The notes under the pieces were generated by a model that made no database searches, had not been told where the DNA came from, and was given only the letters and a program-made list of their open reading frames with translations. A stretch of 64,000 nt of DNA from Gigaspora rosea (lineage: Eukaryota; Glomeromycota; Glomeromycetes; Diversisporales; Gigasporaceae). Of this stretch, positions 32,737 to 44,104 are shown piece after piece; position 1 is the first letter of the stretch; each line of letters begins with the position of its first letter. The position numbers and the translations under genes were made by a program. The stretch spans positions 153,182-217,181 of the forward strand of contig QKWP01000594.1 of the NCBI GenBank assembly GCA_003550325.1, written 5' to 3'.

Positions 32737-35700
32737 TTTTTTTTTTTTTTTTAAATGTTAATGGTGAGACCTTGCTCTTATCTTTATTAGATTTAATGGA
32801 GAGTTTTTACAAGACTGGAAAAATTTTCATTGTTTAAATCTATTGCTAAGACTAAGAACTCAGACATATATAAAAGTAAACTTAAATACTTATCTGCGGC
32901 CTAAACCAACCAGAGTGGCCAAGGCTCACCTAGATTGAGGAATAATGTAGAATGTCAGAAGGCTGGGTTGAATATTTGATCCATTTGGGAAGCCAGGTTT
33001 CTATTTTGCGTATAGAGATCTGGGTTATAGAATTATTATTTTCTTGTTGGTTACTAAATTGATTGTGAGAAGTAGGAGGGTTTATTGAGGCCAGTTCAGA
33101 CGACTGTAAGGGAATTTGTTGGTTTTGGGCTCTGTCTATACAATATGGTATCCAAATGTTTGTATAAATTAATTTGTTTATGTGAAGTAAAAGTTGTATA
33201 GAAAGTGTGTTGGCAGTTTTGTAGGATAAAGTGTACTCAGATAGTATCTGGATTATGTCCAGAGGGATGAGTCCAGACAATGTAGAGAATATTGAGGGTC
33301 TGTTAGGGAAGTGATGTATTTGAAAACTATCAAGATTAAGAATTTGAGTATGAAGCTCTTCTGTTGAGAGTTGAGAGATCTCAAGTTTGCTAGAACTTAG
33401 AATAGTAGATAGGGATTCTTTAATAATGTCTAGTAGAGGTTTAGCTGTTGGGCAGATAGTCCAATGTAGTGCATAGCTAGATCGTTGGCAGAGATGACAG
33501 ATGTTTGGGTATAGTGAGTTTCTTTTGTGTAATGTATGTGGTACAGGGAGTTCATCTAGAAGTATCTTAACCTTGAATGATTTAAGAGTTGAAGAATGAA
33601 AACTATTAAAAAAGTCTGAAATTTTTTGGTTATTATTAATATATAGCCATGTAGCTTTCCAGCAAATGTATTGTGTAATATTTGTCCATTGTTGAAAGCG
33701 ATTTTGGGATGTCCATAGTGCAAGTATATGAGCATGACATAGTGTTTTGACACTATGTCGTATTGGTAGTTCAATAGGAAAATTGTCAGTAGAAAGAGTA
33801 AATTGGAAGTTGTATATGTTGTCTGGTTCAAAAAGCAGGTATGGTGCAGTATCATGATGTCGTGCTAGGTAATCAGCTTTATTGTTGAATTCATTATCTT
33901 GGTGTGCTGTAACTTTGTGAAGGGTAATAGTAAGTTTGTAAGATTTAATAAGGTTTAGTAAGGTGTTCCAAATTGACCAATAAGGGGTATTTAAGAACTT
34001 TGGTATTTGGGAAATACTAGATAGATTTTCATATTTGGAAATAACAGATTGTGAATCTGTATAAATATGAACAGAGCAATTTCTGGGAGCTGTGCAGATA
34101 GCAGATAAAACTGCTACTAGTTCAGCTTTGTAGGAGCATGGCCAATATTTAATTTGTGCCTGAAAGGTATGTGTAATAGTTTGATCAGCTAACTGGGCCC
34201 ATCCAATTCCCATTGAGCACTGAGAGTTGCCCAGGTCACGGACAGAGCCATCGGTATAAAAGGTTAGTTCAGTTGAACTACTATTATTGTATGCTATTGT
34301 TTGAAGATTATCAAGTGCTATACTAGGTTGGAATATATTAGGAATTTGAGAAGAGATTGTGATATTTGGTGTAGGTGGAATATGTATAGGGTTTCTAATA
34401 GCTAGTGAATATATTAAATCTAAATAATTAGCATTTAAATTAATAGATTTGTCAGATGGATTGATTCTGCCAAAAAATTTTGTAGCATGACTAGTGGGTA
34501 CTAGTATAGTGCATTTGTTTGTAATGATATTAGAGTTAAGTGAGCAGTTTGTGCATGGATATGTTAGCATAGTTTGGATTGGATATAGCTGTGTGGCATG
34601 AATTTCAAAGGAGCACTGCCAGTGGGTTATAAGCGTATAGTCAGATGCTATTGGTTTGCGGCGCGCTTTACCAATTATAATTTGGTTATTTAGAATAGTA
34701 ATAAGCCATGGTTTAGCATTTTTGGATGAGGGGTGACCAGTTGTATAACTATAGTAATTGGATTGTGGTAGTTCCAAATATGAATATAAAGTACGTTCAT
34801 ATGAATGGCTTAAAATTTTATCTTCTAGTAAAGTAAACCATGAGGGTATTTTTCCTTTTGGAATTTTATTAAGTCTTGGTGAAATATGTTTCCAGTCGAG
34901 AAGGCTGGAGTTGTCAAAGGTTAGAAGTTGATCCAGAAAAAGTAAGTGGTGATGTCGGATTTGCTTTTTAAAAGTTGCATAGTTTGAGTGTGTTGATAAA
35001 AGAGATTCTAAGGAAATGGAACCTTCCTTAATTGTAAAAGGAATATTAGAGTTTGAGTTGGAATTGATTGACCATCCCAGGTGTTTAAAAAGTTGAATAA
35101 TTTTAAAGTTGGTAGAGAATCTATTAGGGCCATCTATAATAGGCTTTGGGTGTAAAAGTATACTAATAGGTGACCATAAATTATTTTGAAGTTGTTGGAT
35201 ACGTATATGAGTTGTTGTTCCAAGTAAATCACTATTATTTAGCCGTTTAGTGAAATTGGAGATATGGTGTTGAAGTTGGATGTCCCAAATATTTTTAATA
35301 TTGTATATCTGTGGGTGAAGAAGGGTGCTAGTAGGTATGGTTTTGCATAGTTTAGCCTTATGTTTGACCAAACCAATATGTTGAGAGAGAATTCCATCGC
35401 ATACTGATCTACTAAGTATAATATTCTGTAGCCGATATTCGATAGTAGGAATGATTACAGTGTTAATAATATAACGAGCCTGGGTGTCAGTAATTTGTTT
35501 TCTTTTTGCAATATTAATGAGCTGAGCAGATTCTGTTTTTATTAGCTGTATTTGTTGGGTTTGTTTGTTGTCAAGTGTAAACCAGCATCCAAGAAACTTG
35601 AAAGGCTGATGTTTTGGTTGAAGTGGTAAGGGTTGGTTATTGAAGATTGTTGGTGTGTATGTATCTAGTTTGTAATTAGTAGCTAAGATAGATTTAGATG

Positions 35701-38646
35701 GGTTGACTTGAATATTGGCCATGTTATAAAATGATTCTGCTATAGATATAATATTGTTCAATTCTGCTTGTGAAGATGCAACCCATAGTGTATCATCCAT
35801 ATAGGCCAGAACTGAACATTTGGCTTTGATCTTGTCAGTAGTTAGATTTTTTAAATTAGTGAACCATGCTGTTTCCATTGTGTATCCTGGTGAATTAGAA
35901 TAGATATAGGTAATTAAGGGATCGTAGTATATTCGCCATAAAAGAGGAGTAATTGTTTCACCTTGGTCAATACCATTATTCACCTGATATGGTGAGGTAA
36001 GACCAAGATTAGTAATAACTCTATTTTGTCTATTTGCCAATAAGTTTGTAAGAATGTTGATGATTTGAGGGGGTAGTGCAAGACGAGAGAGTGAATGTTC
36101 AAAAAGGGTGAAGTTCACAGAGTCATAAGCCTTGCTCATATCCTGAGACAAGAGCCATATTTCCTTGTGATTACAATTTGCGTCTTCAATAAGATTATTT
36201 AAAATATGAATAGGAATAGATGTGCTATTGTTGGGAAGAGCAACGTAATTATAGGGTGATAGTATTGGGTGTTGTGAGAAAACAGAACTAAGTCTATTAG
36301 TGATTATTTTAGTATATAGTTTTCGTATATGTTCTACAAGGCTAATTGGTCGAGTTAGATTTAGATTGCCTTCAAATACTGTTTTCTTTGGGATAGGGAA
36401 GATTCTGCTATGTTTCCATACTTTAGGGATGTCACCGTTTAAAAGGCAGCGATTAAATAAAGCAGTAAGTGCAGTAATGCATGTAGGGCCAAGATGTTTT
36501 ATCATTTCATAGCTTATTCCTGTAGGACCACAGGCTTTGCCATTTGGAAGTTTGGAGATTGTTTGATAGACTTCGACTTCTGTTATATTGTGGGTAAGAG
36601 GAGTATACCACTTAGAGTTAATATGAGTAAGAGGTTGGTAATGTTGATACCAGAAATTGTCAAATAATAGTTGATTAATAGGTCTGAATGCTGTCCAGTT
36701 ATAAAAGTGTGCTTGAACATGTTGCTTGATAATATGAGGGTCAGTAATTAGTTGATTGTTAAGTTTGATATTAGTAAAATGGATAGGGGGTTTGTATCTA
36801 TCAAGAATACTGTTAATAGCTTGTGTAGGTTTGGAGACCAAGGTTTCACATCTTTTCTCTGATGCCTGGTTAATCTGCTGTCGGAGAAGAAGAGAGTGCT
36901 CCATCTGGTAAGCTTTATAGACCTGCTTCCAGATTTCATAGGCATGCTGAAGCCAGGGCTGGGTATAGTTTTGGTCTAGTGAGGTAAGTGGGTTGAGATT
37001 GCATTTGGTATATGATTTGATAAGCAGAATGTGTGAGTTTATATGTGGTAAGTGTGGGTTAGAGTTGTTTCTAATAACTTTGATTAGATGGCCAAGCTTC
37101 TTGAGTCCATTGTGGAGTGCAGTGCAATGGGGTGTATATTTGTGATTGTAGCTTCGTTTACGAGTAGTTTTATTAGGAATTATTTGAGTTGCTGCTTGTG
37201 TAATACAATGCTGTATATTTTGCCATGTCTTATTAATATTTTCTTGAGTATTAGTTGATAAAGGAATGTTGTACTGTGTAAATAGCTGGTCTGAGAGTTC
37301 AAAAAATTCTATCCACTGGTCAGAAGACATAGCTCTATAATCAAAGATCCTATGGCTAATACCAGTATGGAAGCGAGGGGATTTACTAAAGGCATTAGGA
37401 AAAGTCCAGGATGTTGTAAGAATAAGATGATCACTTAGTGTACTAGTGCTGCTATTGTCTAAATTGTATGATAAAAGAAATTGAATATTGAAAGAGTTAG
37501 TCCAAATATAATCAATTCTGCTTTTGTTATGATTGTTTGTCCAGGTATGGTGTGTATTGTTTAAGTGTGCGCCAATATCAAACATATTAGAGCGATGTAG
37601 AAAGTTGATAAGTTTAAATTTTGATGAGGAGCTATATATATTGTCCTGTGTATTAAAGTCTCCAAGTATGATAGGATGTAGGTTGGATTGTTGTGCCTGT
37701 AATATCCAGTTGATTACAGCATTTTGTGTTTGGTTTCTTCTATACATATCTGTAGAGGACAGATATACTGAGATAACACGCAACTTAATATTGCCTTTAA
37801 AGAAGAAATCCAAAGCAACTGCTCCACCTGGATGAGTATGGCAGCTGTGTACATGAGGTTTAAGGTAGTTTCGAATCATGATAGCTGCTCCTTCTATTGA
37901 GCTTTCTGAATTAGCCCAATAATAAGTATATTGATTATTATTGCAAAATGAAAGTTTTGTTTTATGTGAGATTTTGGTTTCAGTAATACAAGCAATAGAG
38001 ATATTATAGTTGGTACAGTAATCCTGCCAACTTTGTCTCTTTGCAGGTATATTAAATCCTCTGACATTGTGGGTGGCAATTGTAAGATGTAAATCTTTTG
38101 TATTAGATTGTTCAAGTAGCTGTACATTGTCATATACGAGGCTGGTTAGATTTGTTGTAGTGGGTATATTGTCAGAGTTAGAGTCTGTGTGAGATTTGAG
38201 TGGAATATGAGCACAATAGTGAAGGTCCTCAAAAGGTAGTAAGGAGTGGTTGTGTAATGGACAAAGTTCACAAGGTACATATATATGTGCCTCTTTATAG
38301 TCCAAGGATTTATCAGTGTAGATTGAGATTTTGATGAATTTTGGTGAATAGTATAATGGATGGTTTTCTTGTATAAAAGTTAGAAATAATTCTATAGTTT
38401 GTGATGAGTCAAAAGTAGGTAGGTTGTAGAATTGTAAGAATTTGTTGTAACAGAGCATTGAGTAAGAAAGTTGATTTGTAAGTATAGATTCTGCCTCAGA
38501 GTGAGATGGTGACTTGGGATCTGAAGCAAAAGTTTGTTCTTCTGTAGATACGCTCGCCGTTTTAAGCTCGGTTCTCACAGCTGCGCAGGATACAGTAGCC
38601 TGCTCGGTACGTTGAGTCTGGCCGTCATAACACTGTTCCTCCGCGT
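32737..38646 (-). mobile_element. APE-type LINE with RNase H, ~5.9 kb, 15-bp TSD
   Basis: AATATGTTTAATTTT occurs at 32722-32736 and 38647-38661, flanking the unit. The minus-strand 3' end is a ~176-bp UTR with CTAATAAAGATAAGAGCAAG, then CATTTAA and an A-tail of about 16-20 bases (complement of 32733-32752). The 5' end begins ACGCGGAGGAACAGTG, clearly richer in G+C than the flank. One frame fills nearly the whole element. The domain order (APE endonuclease, RT, RNase H, zinc knuckle) suits the I/Tad1-like group; clade assignment is inference. Intact TSD and tail mark a recent insertion. Confidence 0.9.
32930..38458 (-). CDS. LINE polyprotein: endonuclease, reverse transcriptase, RNase H
   Basis: The continuous frame runs from TAA just above 38646 to the stop at 32930 (1882 codons if counted from a GTG at 38578). 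The first in-frame ATG is at 38458 (MLCYNKFLQF), used here. Numbering from the GTG: 103-124 a CELC...H...C-A-H cluster, possibly zinc binding; ~163-390 APE endonuclease (ATHNVRGFN, CITETKI, ILGDFNT, SRIDYIW, SDHLIL); ~660-970 RT with QDMSKAYDSV, GIDQGETITPLLW and the catalytic YMDD near 924; ~1437-1575 RNase H (FYTDGS, KAELVAVL, YTDSQS, HQDNEFNNKAD); ~1690 a CHLC...H...C knuckle. All catalytic motifs are present. It would nick target DNA and prime cDNA synthesis from its RNA. YMDD instead of the usual LINE (F/Y)ADD is notable. Confidence 0.9.
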   Translation of the reverse strand: MLCYNKFLQFYNLPTFDSSQTIELFLTFIQENHPLYYSPKFIKISIYTDKSLDYKEAHIYVPCELCPLHNHSLLPFEDLHYCAHIPLKSHTDSNSDNIPTTTNLTSLVYDNVQLLEQSNTKDLHLTIATHNVRGFNIPAKRQSWQDYCTNYNISIACITETKISHKTKLSFCNNNQYTYYWANSESSIEGAAIMIRNYLKPHVHSCHTHPGGAVALDFFFKGNIKLRVISVYLSSTDMYRRNQTQNAVINWILQAQQSNLHPIILGDFNTQDNIYSSSSKFKLINFLHRSNMFDIGAHLNNTHHTWTNNHNKSRIDYIWTNSFNIQFLLSYNLDNSSTSTLSDHLILTTSWTFPNAFSKSPRFHTGISHRIFDYRAMSSDQWIEFFELSDQLFTQYNIPLSTNTQENINKTWQNIQHCITQAATQIIPNKTTRKRSYNHKYTPHCTALHNGLKKLGHLIKVIRNNSNPHLPHINSHILLIKSYTKCNLNPLTSLDQNYTQPWLQHAYEIWKQVYKAYQMEHSLLLRQQINQASEKRCETLVSKPTQAINSILDRYKPPIHFTNIKLNNQLITDPHIIKQHVQAHFYNWTAFRPINQLLFDNFWYQHYQPLTHINSKWYTPLTHNITEVEVYQTISKLPNGKACGPTGISYEMIKHLGPTCITALTALFNRCLLNGDIPKVWKHSRIFPIPKKTVFEGNLNLTRPISLVEHIRKLYTKIITNRLSSVFSQHPILSPYNYVALPNNSTSIPIHILNNLIEDANCNHKEIWLLSQDMSKAYDSVNFTLFEHSLSRLALPPQIINILTNLLANRQNRVITNLGLTSPYQVNNGIDQGETITPLLWRIYYDPLITYIYSNSPGYTMETAWFTNLKNLTTDKIKAKCSVLAYMDDTLWVASSQAELNNIISIAESFYNMANIQVNPSKSILATNYKLDTYTPTIFNNQPLPLQPKHQPFKFLGCWFTLDNKQTQQIQLIKTESAQLINIAKRKQITDTQARYIINTVIIPTIEYRLQNIILSRSVCDGILSQHIGLVKHKAKLCKTIPTSTLLHPQIYNIKNIWDIQLQHHISNFTKRLNNSDLLGTTTHIRIQQLQNNLWSPISILLHPKPIIDGPNRFSTNFKIIQLFKHLGWSINSNSNSNIPFTIKEGSISLESLLSTHSNYATFKKQIRHHHLLFLDQLLTFDNSSLLDWKHISPRLNKIPKGKIPSWFTLLEDKILSHSYERTLYSYLELPQSNYYSYTTGHPSSKNAKPWLITILNNQIIIGKARRKPIASDYTLITHWQCSFEIHATQLYPIQTMLTYPCTNCSLNSNIITNKCTILVPTSHATKFFGRINPSDKSINLNANYLDLIYSLAIRNPIHIPPTPNITISSQIPNIFQPSIALDNLQTIAYNNSSSTELTFYTDGSVRDLGNSQCSMGIGWAQLADQTITHTFQAQIKYWPCSYKAELVAVLSAICTAPRNCSVHIYTDSQSVISKYENLSSISQIPKFLNTPYWSIWNTLLNLIKSYKLTITLHKVTAHQDNEFNNKADYLARHHDTAPYLLFEPDNIYNFQFTLSTDNFPIELPIRHSVKTLCHAHILALWTSQNRFQQWTNITQYICWKATWLYINNNQKISDFFNSFHSSTLKSFKVKILLDELPVPHTLHKRNSLYPNICHLCQRSSYALHWTICPTAKPLLDIIKESLSTILSSSKLEISQLSTEELHTQILNLDSFQIHHFPNRPSIFSTLSGLIPLDIIQILSEYTLSYKTANTLSIQLLLHINKLIYTNIWIPYCIDRAQNQQIPLQSSELASINPPTSHNQFSNQQENNNSITQISIRKIETWLPKWIKYSTQPSDILHYSSI

Positions 38647-38661
38647 AATATGTTTAATTTT

Positions 38662-38890
38662 AATATTTATAATTATTAAATACTAATAATTTTAAATTTC
38701 AGATAAAAAGAAATGATTTATAAAATAATAACTAATTATTAGAAGTGTATATAACTTTTATTTAGTTTAAATTAATTATATTACTTTTTAATAAATTTAA
38801 CAAATTATAAAGTCAAATTACTTTTTGTATTTGTATTTTAATATTTTTGTGAATTGTAGGTTAGACCAAAATTTTGTTATTTCTTATAGA
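38662..38890. other. Short AT-rich spacer between LINE and hAT copy A
   Basis: No feature beyond the LINE duplication at 38647-38661. Nothing else seen. Confidence 0.5.
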
Positions 38891-38898
38891 CTTAAATG

Positions 38899-40101
38899 CA
38901 GAGATGGCATGTTATAATATTGAACATTTGAACAATTTGAACATTTGGACATTTGGACAATATCCAATTGTCCAAATAATTTTGATTGGACATAGTAACT
39001 TTTTTTATTGGACATTAAAAAAAAATTAGTTTAATCTTGGCCTAAATTAAATTTAATTTTGGCCAATATTTACTAATACAAAATATTTAATTTACAGTAT
39101 ATTTAAAAAGTATACTGATAATAATAATAATTATTATTATTATAAAAATATGCATATGTATATATATATTTATGCTACTAAACAACTTAAATTCTATTTT
39201 CTTTAAAATACATATATTTGCTATTGGCTAATGAAATATAATTAATCAAACAGAATTTTAGAAACTGTAAAATACCCGTAAACTGCCGTATAAACAGCCC
39301 TCTGTATATCAGACCCCCTCTCATTTTTACTAATAATTTTCTTTTTTTTTACTAATTAATTTTTTTGGTAGAATGTACCAGACCCGGGCTGTTTATACGG
39401 CAGTTTACGGTAATTGTATTTCAAAAAGAACAATAACAATAGTTGATTTTGTTTTTAATTTTAAAATAAAGGTATATTATAAAGAAAATAAGGTAGCTTA
39501 TTTCAGATATAATTAATTTTGGTTAATCACAGATAGTTGCTACATAGTAAATCTAAATTTTACTATGTGGATTGATTAAAGTCGCTTAAGTAAACTTATT
39601 CAGGAGATCAAAATACACTTATACTAAAATTTTTTTAGGATTAGAGAACTTTTTATTATTTGACTTTGGATTTTTACTTTCATCAAATATATTTTTTTAA
39701 AAATTTTAATTTTTTTATTGAACGTAAAAATCAAAAGTCAAATAATAAAAAGTTTTCCCCAATAAAAATTTTAGAGAAAGTGTATTTTGATCTCCTGAAG
39801 AAGTTTACTTAAGCAATTTTAATCAATTTGCATAATAAACTTTGGACTTTAATATGTAGCTTCTATTGTTAATCATGAGGTAGCTTATTTTTAGATCAAG
39901 GACGTTTTTGAGCTTTTTGACCAAAAGAGAGGGGTAATCTATTTTCAGCTTTTGTCATCATATTATTAAAATTGTCCAATAAAATTATTGGACAATTGGA
40001 CATATGTTCAATTGACAATTTGGACATATGTCCAATTGACAATTTGGATATATGTCCAATAATTTTACAATTTATTTGGACAATGTCCAATGCCAACCCT
40101 G
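38899..40101. mobile_element. Non-autonomous hAT-type element, copy A, 1203 bp
   Basis: Ends CAGAGATGGCATGTTA and, inverted, CAGGGTTGGCATTGGA, both hAT-like. Duplications CTTAAATG (38891-38898) and CTTTAATG (40102-40109) differ by one base. The subtermini are full of TTGGACATATGTCCAA-type words. It shares most of its length, inverted, with copy B at 42780-44654. It also has an internal stem (CAGGAGATCAAAATACACTT versus AAGTGTATTTTGATCTCCTG). Non-coding. Confidence 0.82.
39275..39410. mobile_element. TA-flanked MITE, 136 bp, inside hAT copy A
   Basis: Ends CCCGTAAACTGCCGTATAAA then CAGCCC and the exact inverse minus one C. TA lies at 39273-39274 and 39411-39412. Copy B of the host has the empty site (AAAATAATTG), so insertion followed the split of copies A and B. 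The 3-bp-rich ends suit a Tc1/mariner-type element. Confidence 0.8.
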
Positions 40102-40109
40102 CTTTAATG

Positions 40110-41365
40110 AATATAAAAGGTACACTAAATGGATAGAATTTATAGAAATATCAATAGTGAAGCTAGCAATTACAAAGAAAAAAATTATAATTATAATTAT
40201 TACAATATATTATTAGTTTATTTCAAATATTAATTTTAGACTTTTTTATTCTATATGATTTTTGATAAAGGAAACTCATATATCTAAAAATTAATTTTAG
40301 AGATATGAGTTTTTGTAAAACTTAAAAAATACAAATAACATTATTAAAGGATTATAGATCATTCTAGTCATTTCAATTATTTGTTTAATTTATATCTAAT
40401 TTTTAATAATGACATGGTAACAATACTTTAGATACAAGATTTTTTGGTACTAACAATTAATAAACTTTTTTTTATTTGTTCAAACCTGGTCCCGACTAGA
40501 GTTGTTAGACAAAACCTTTTTTGCATAGTGACAAAGATGAATAATATATTAAACTATACTAATACAAATAAATTTATAAGAACACAAAGTAAGTACCAAG
40601 TGATTTCTTATGAGTAACTGATATGTAGTGTACTAGTATAATATAGAATACCCATTTCTAACCCCCTTTAAACAACTTAAGCGCATATTATACAATCAAA
40701 TTATTTTGTAATTTTTATAACTCTGTTTTTGTTAGTTTATTTTCTATTCACAACTTCAATGAGTTTTAGCAACATTAATCTGTATCTTCATCTTATATTA
40801 TTGTATCACCCTTTGCAGTTTTGTTAGTTTTGTTATTTAAATTTTTAATTAACAAAAGAAAAAACTAGCTTTTGTGTTTCTTCAGTATGAAACTTCTAGT
40901 TTCGTCTTAACAACTATTGTCCTGATACCAAAGTATTATTCTGCTTGCACTTTATAGTTCATTTATTTTTTTTATTTCAGATGAGCTATCTTTAAAGTTT
41001 CTAATACACTCTATTATATTATCTCATGATTTTGGACAAAGTCATTATAAAAGCAATTGAGCAGTATATATGAATTTTATCTTATAAATTGAATTGTTAT
41101 ATAACAAATAAGATTTTTCACTATTTATATATTTTTTATAAATTAAGCACCTAATAAATAAAAAAATTATTATCTATAAAACTAGTTATTATAAGCAAAA
41201 ATTGGTGATTTTGAATTACATAACTTTATATTTATATTGGATCATTGCAGCAAATTTATAAAATACCCCAAAATTTTAGAATTTGATTATTAATATGTAA
41301 TATAGATTTTAACTGAGTTAATCAATATTTACCAAGTTATCATGTGCTATTTAATAAATTACTAG
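40110..41365. other. Gene-free AT-rich region
   Basis: A hairpin AACTCATATATCTAAAAATT / AATTTTAGAGATATGAGTTT lies at 40269-40314. Nothing else supported. Confidence 0.4.
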
Positions 41366-41808
41366 TGCAGATTGCTTTAACTCTAAAATCATGTGATTTT
41401 GTTCACTTTTTTTAAAGCTTATGTGATATAGGGTAAGCGAACAAATAGCACATTTTTTTTATTTTTTTTTTTTTAAAAAGAAAATATTTTTTTTAAAAAT
41501 AAAATTTTTTTGAGGAAAATTTTTTTTGATAACCTAAAAGATGAATCATGTAACTGTATTAGTGCATTTTGATTGGCTTAAATTAAAAAACATATACTTT
41601 CACATTTTTACAATTTATTAATAAATTTTTAAATTTTAAAAGACTACTACTCTACCAGTTTAGCTTTAAATTGAAATCTAAACTACAAGTTTTATTTTTA
41701 AGTTATAAAAACAAAACTTGTGAATTAGTTTTGCATTTTATAAATTTTTAAAAAAGGAGTAGTATTTTTTGTAAAGCTATTTTTTGTACAGAGTTAAAGC
41801 TATCTGCA
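41366..41808. repeat. TIR element, ~443 bp
   Basis: TGCAGATTGCTTTAACTCT on the left and, inverted, CTGCAGATAGCTTTAACTCT on the right. Inner AGTTTAGC / AAGTTTTATTTTTAAGTTAT and the inverse ATAAAAACAAAACTT form a second stem. No clear duplication. Confidence 0.5.
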
Positions 41809-41935
41809 GAATATATATTATGCTTAATTATTAATTAAAGCTGCATTATTTATATATTTTATATAGTATCAATAAGTAATGTGACATTAGAGTGGGTCTT
41901 AACTAATTAATCAAACATTAGTTAGAGTAACAAGA

Positions 41936-42092
41936 AATGGGGACTCCCATAGCAAAACAAACCATTGGACAAAAAATTTTAATTTTGTAATTTTATAAAA
42001 ATTGTATTCCTATTACTCTAATTCTTTGAGAAATTGAGTTTTTTAAAAAAATTTTTTTTGCTCAATGGCTTGTTTTGCTGTAGGCATCCCCA
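41936..42092. repeat. Short TIR element, ~157 bp
   Basis: ATGGGGACTCCCATAGCAAA then ACAAACCATTGGAC pairs with the inverted TTGGGGATGCCTACAGCAAA then ACAAGCCATTGAGC. Arms ~34 bp, AT-rich loop. Confidence 0.65.
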
Positions 42093-42771
42093 AATGCATC
42101 AGACGAATGCAGTGAGTTATTTTGTATATCAAAATATTTGGATAGAATTTAAGATAGGCAGTTTATAGCAATTCAGTATACTTTTTTTATTTTACTGCTT
42201 ATTGCAGTAAATGCATTAGTATAAATTAAAATTTTGAATAAAGTTGTTATATATGATAGCAATTCTCATATTTTAGCTTAAGAATTATTTTACCCAAGCT
42301 TATTAATTAACAGTAACAAAGGTCAAGCATTTATAGATAAATTCTTATAATTTTTAACTCTAATATTAGCTAACTTATCAATATATACCATAAACTGCTA
42401 ACTCAAGTACCCCTTATAATTAATACCCAGTGAAATTATATAATTTGAATTCGCATTAGCATACCAAAAATGTGTACAAGGTTGTGCTTTCAATAATTAT
42501 ACATTAATAACAATAGTGATAGTGATAATAATAATAATTGTAAAGTTGATTTTTTTTCAGTATTGTATCTTTAATTACTTTTGGTTAGTATCTTTATTTG
42601 CGCATGATATTAAAAAAAGAAAAAGCAAAGAAACTATATTTAGCTAATTTACTAATTTTACTTAAACAAATCCTTATCTTGAATTTATCAAAAAATAGCT
42701 ATTTTTAATTATTATAACTATATTCATGTATTAGGCTTTCTTTATCAATAAATTTTATGTACATACAAGTT
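42093..42771. other. Gene-free spacer
   Basis: AT-rich, microsatellite (AATAGTG/ATAATA)n at 42513-42540. No gene. Confidence 0.4.
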
Positions 42772-43189
42772 ATATCAATCAGGGTTGGCATTGGACAATA
42801 TCCAAATAAATTTAATTGAACATTTGGACATTTGGATATTTGGACATAGTCCAAATGTTCAAATAATTTTTTGGACCTTCAGGCATTGGACAATGTCCAA
42901 ATAATTTGTAAGATTTATTGGACATATGTCCAAATAGTCAATTGGACATATGTCCAATTGTCCAATAATTTTATTGGACAATTTTAATGATATGATGACA
43001 AAAGCTTTACTATATATATTGCCACCTCTAAAAATAAGCTATCACCTCTCTTTTGGTCAACAAACTCAAAATGTCTTTGACCCAAAAATAACTACTTCAC
43101 AATCAAAAATAGTTGCTATATAGTAAAGTTCAAAGTTTACTGAACAAATCAATTATAGTTGCTTAAGTAAACTTTTCAGAAGATCAAAA

Positions 43190-43462
43190 TACACACTTTA
43201 AAATTTTTGACAAATTTGAAGAACTTTTTATTAATTGGTTTTTAATTTTTACATTTAACAAAAATATATTTATTGAACTTACAAATTAAAAATCAAATAA
43301 TAAAAGATACTCCAATTTGTAAACTATTCAGAAGATCAAAATACACACACTTTAAATTTTTGATAAATTTGAAGAACTTTTTATTAATTGGTTTTTAATT
43401 TTTACGTTTAACAAAAATATATTTATTGAACTTACAAATTAAAAATCAAATAATAAAAGGTA
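43190..43462. repeat. Tandem duplication (~130 bp x 2) in hAT copy B
   Basis: CAGAAGATCAAAATACACAC starts both halves (about 43179 and 43329) and each ends AAAAGRTACTCCAATT. The halves differ at only a few bases, so the duplication is young. Copy A has this segment once. Confidence 0.75.
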
Positions 43463-43726
43463 CTCCAATTATAATAAACCTTTTAGTATATATGTATCTT
43501 AGTCTCTATACAAGTTTATTTAAGTGTAATAATTGATTTACAAATTTAAACTTTACTATGTATCAACTATTTGTGATTGACAAAAATTAAATTATATAGC
43601 TATCTTCTGATTTTTTGTATTCAAAATTATCCAAAAAAGGGAGCTTATTTTTCAGAAACAATACCAACTACAATAAAGCTATTTATTAATTTTATTTTTA
43701 TCTTTTATAAACTTTTTTATTCTTAA

Positions 43727-44104
43727 GAGTAGGGTGAACATAGATCATTTTTCAAATAATCTACATGGTATATTAGATTTTTATATAGTAAATAAAAAAA
43801 TGCTTCTGATAAATTTTTTAAGGTTTTGACCAAATTGTATAAAATTTATGTAATAGGTATTTTTAAATAGTTTTTTATGATAATGAAGTTTTGCAATATC
43901 TAAGTTATTGCTTTAAAAAAAATTAACTTTACATATAATTAAATTTTTGTAGGACGCTATATGATTTTTGTAGATTGTACAAAGAATTGATTGGTCAGAT
44001 CATATGATGTTTACATGTAAATCATATGATATCATATAAATTGGTTATACAAAGTTAATCTACAATCAATTTTATATGAAATTGGAAATTTGTACATCCT
44101 ACTC
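43727..44104. mobile_element. TTAA-flanked non-autonomous element, 378 bp
   Basis: TTAA at 43723-43726 and 44105-44108. Ends GAGTAGGGTGAACAT and, inverted, GAGTAGGATGTACAAAT. The ends resemble those of the TTAA element at 24110-24801 (GGGTAGGGTATC), so they may be one superfamily. Inner palindrome ATCATATGAT and AAATCATATGATATCATATA. Non-coding. Confidence 0.72.

Noticed and set aside
32930-38578. Taking the LINE protein as starting at 38578
   Set aside because: The codon there is GTG, with no evidence for its use; the first in-frame ATG is at 38458. The same caution moved the starts of the C2H2 gene (TTG at 898 to ATG at 874) and the pseudokinase gene (TTG at 7802 to ATG at 7796).
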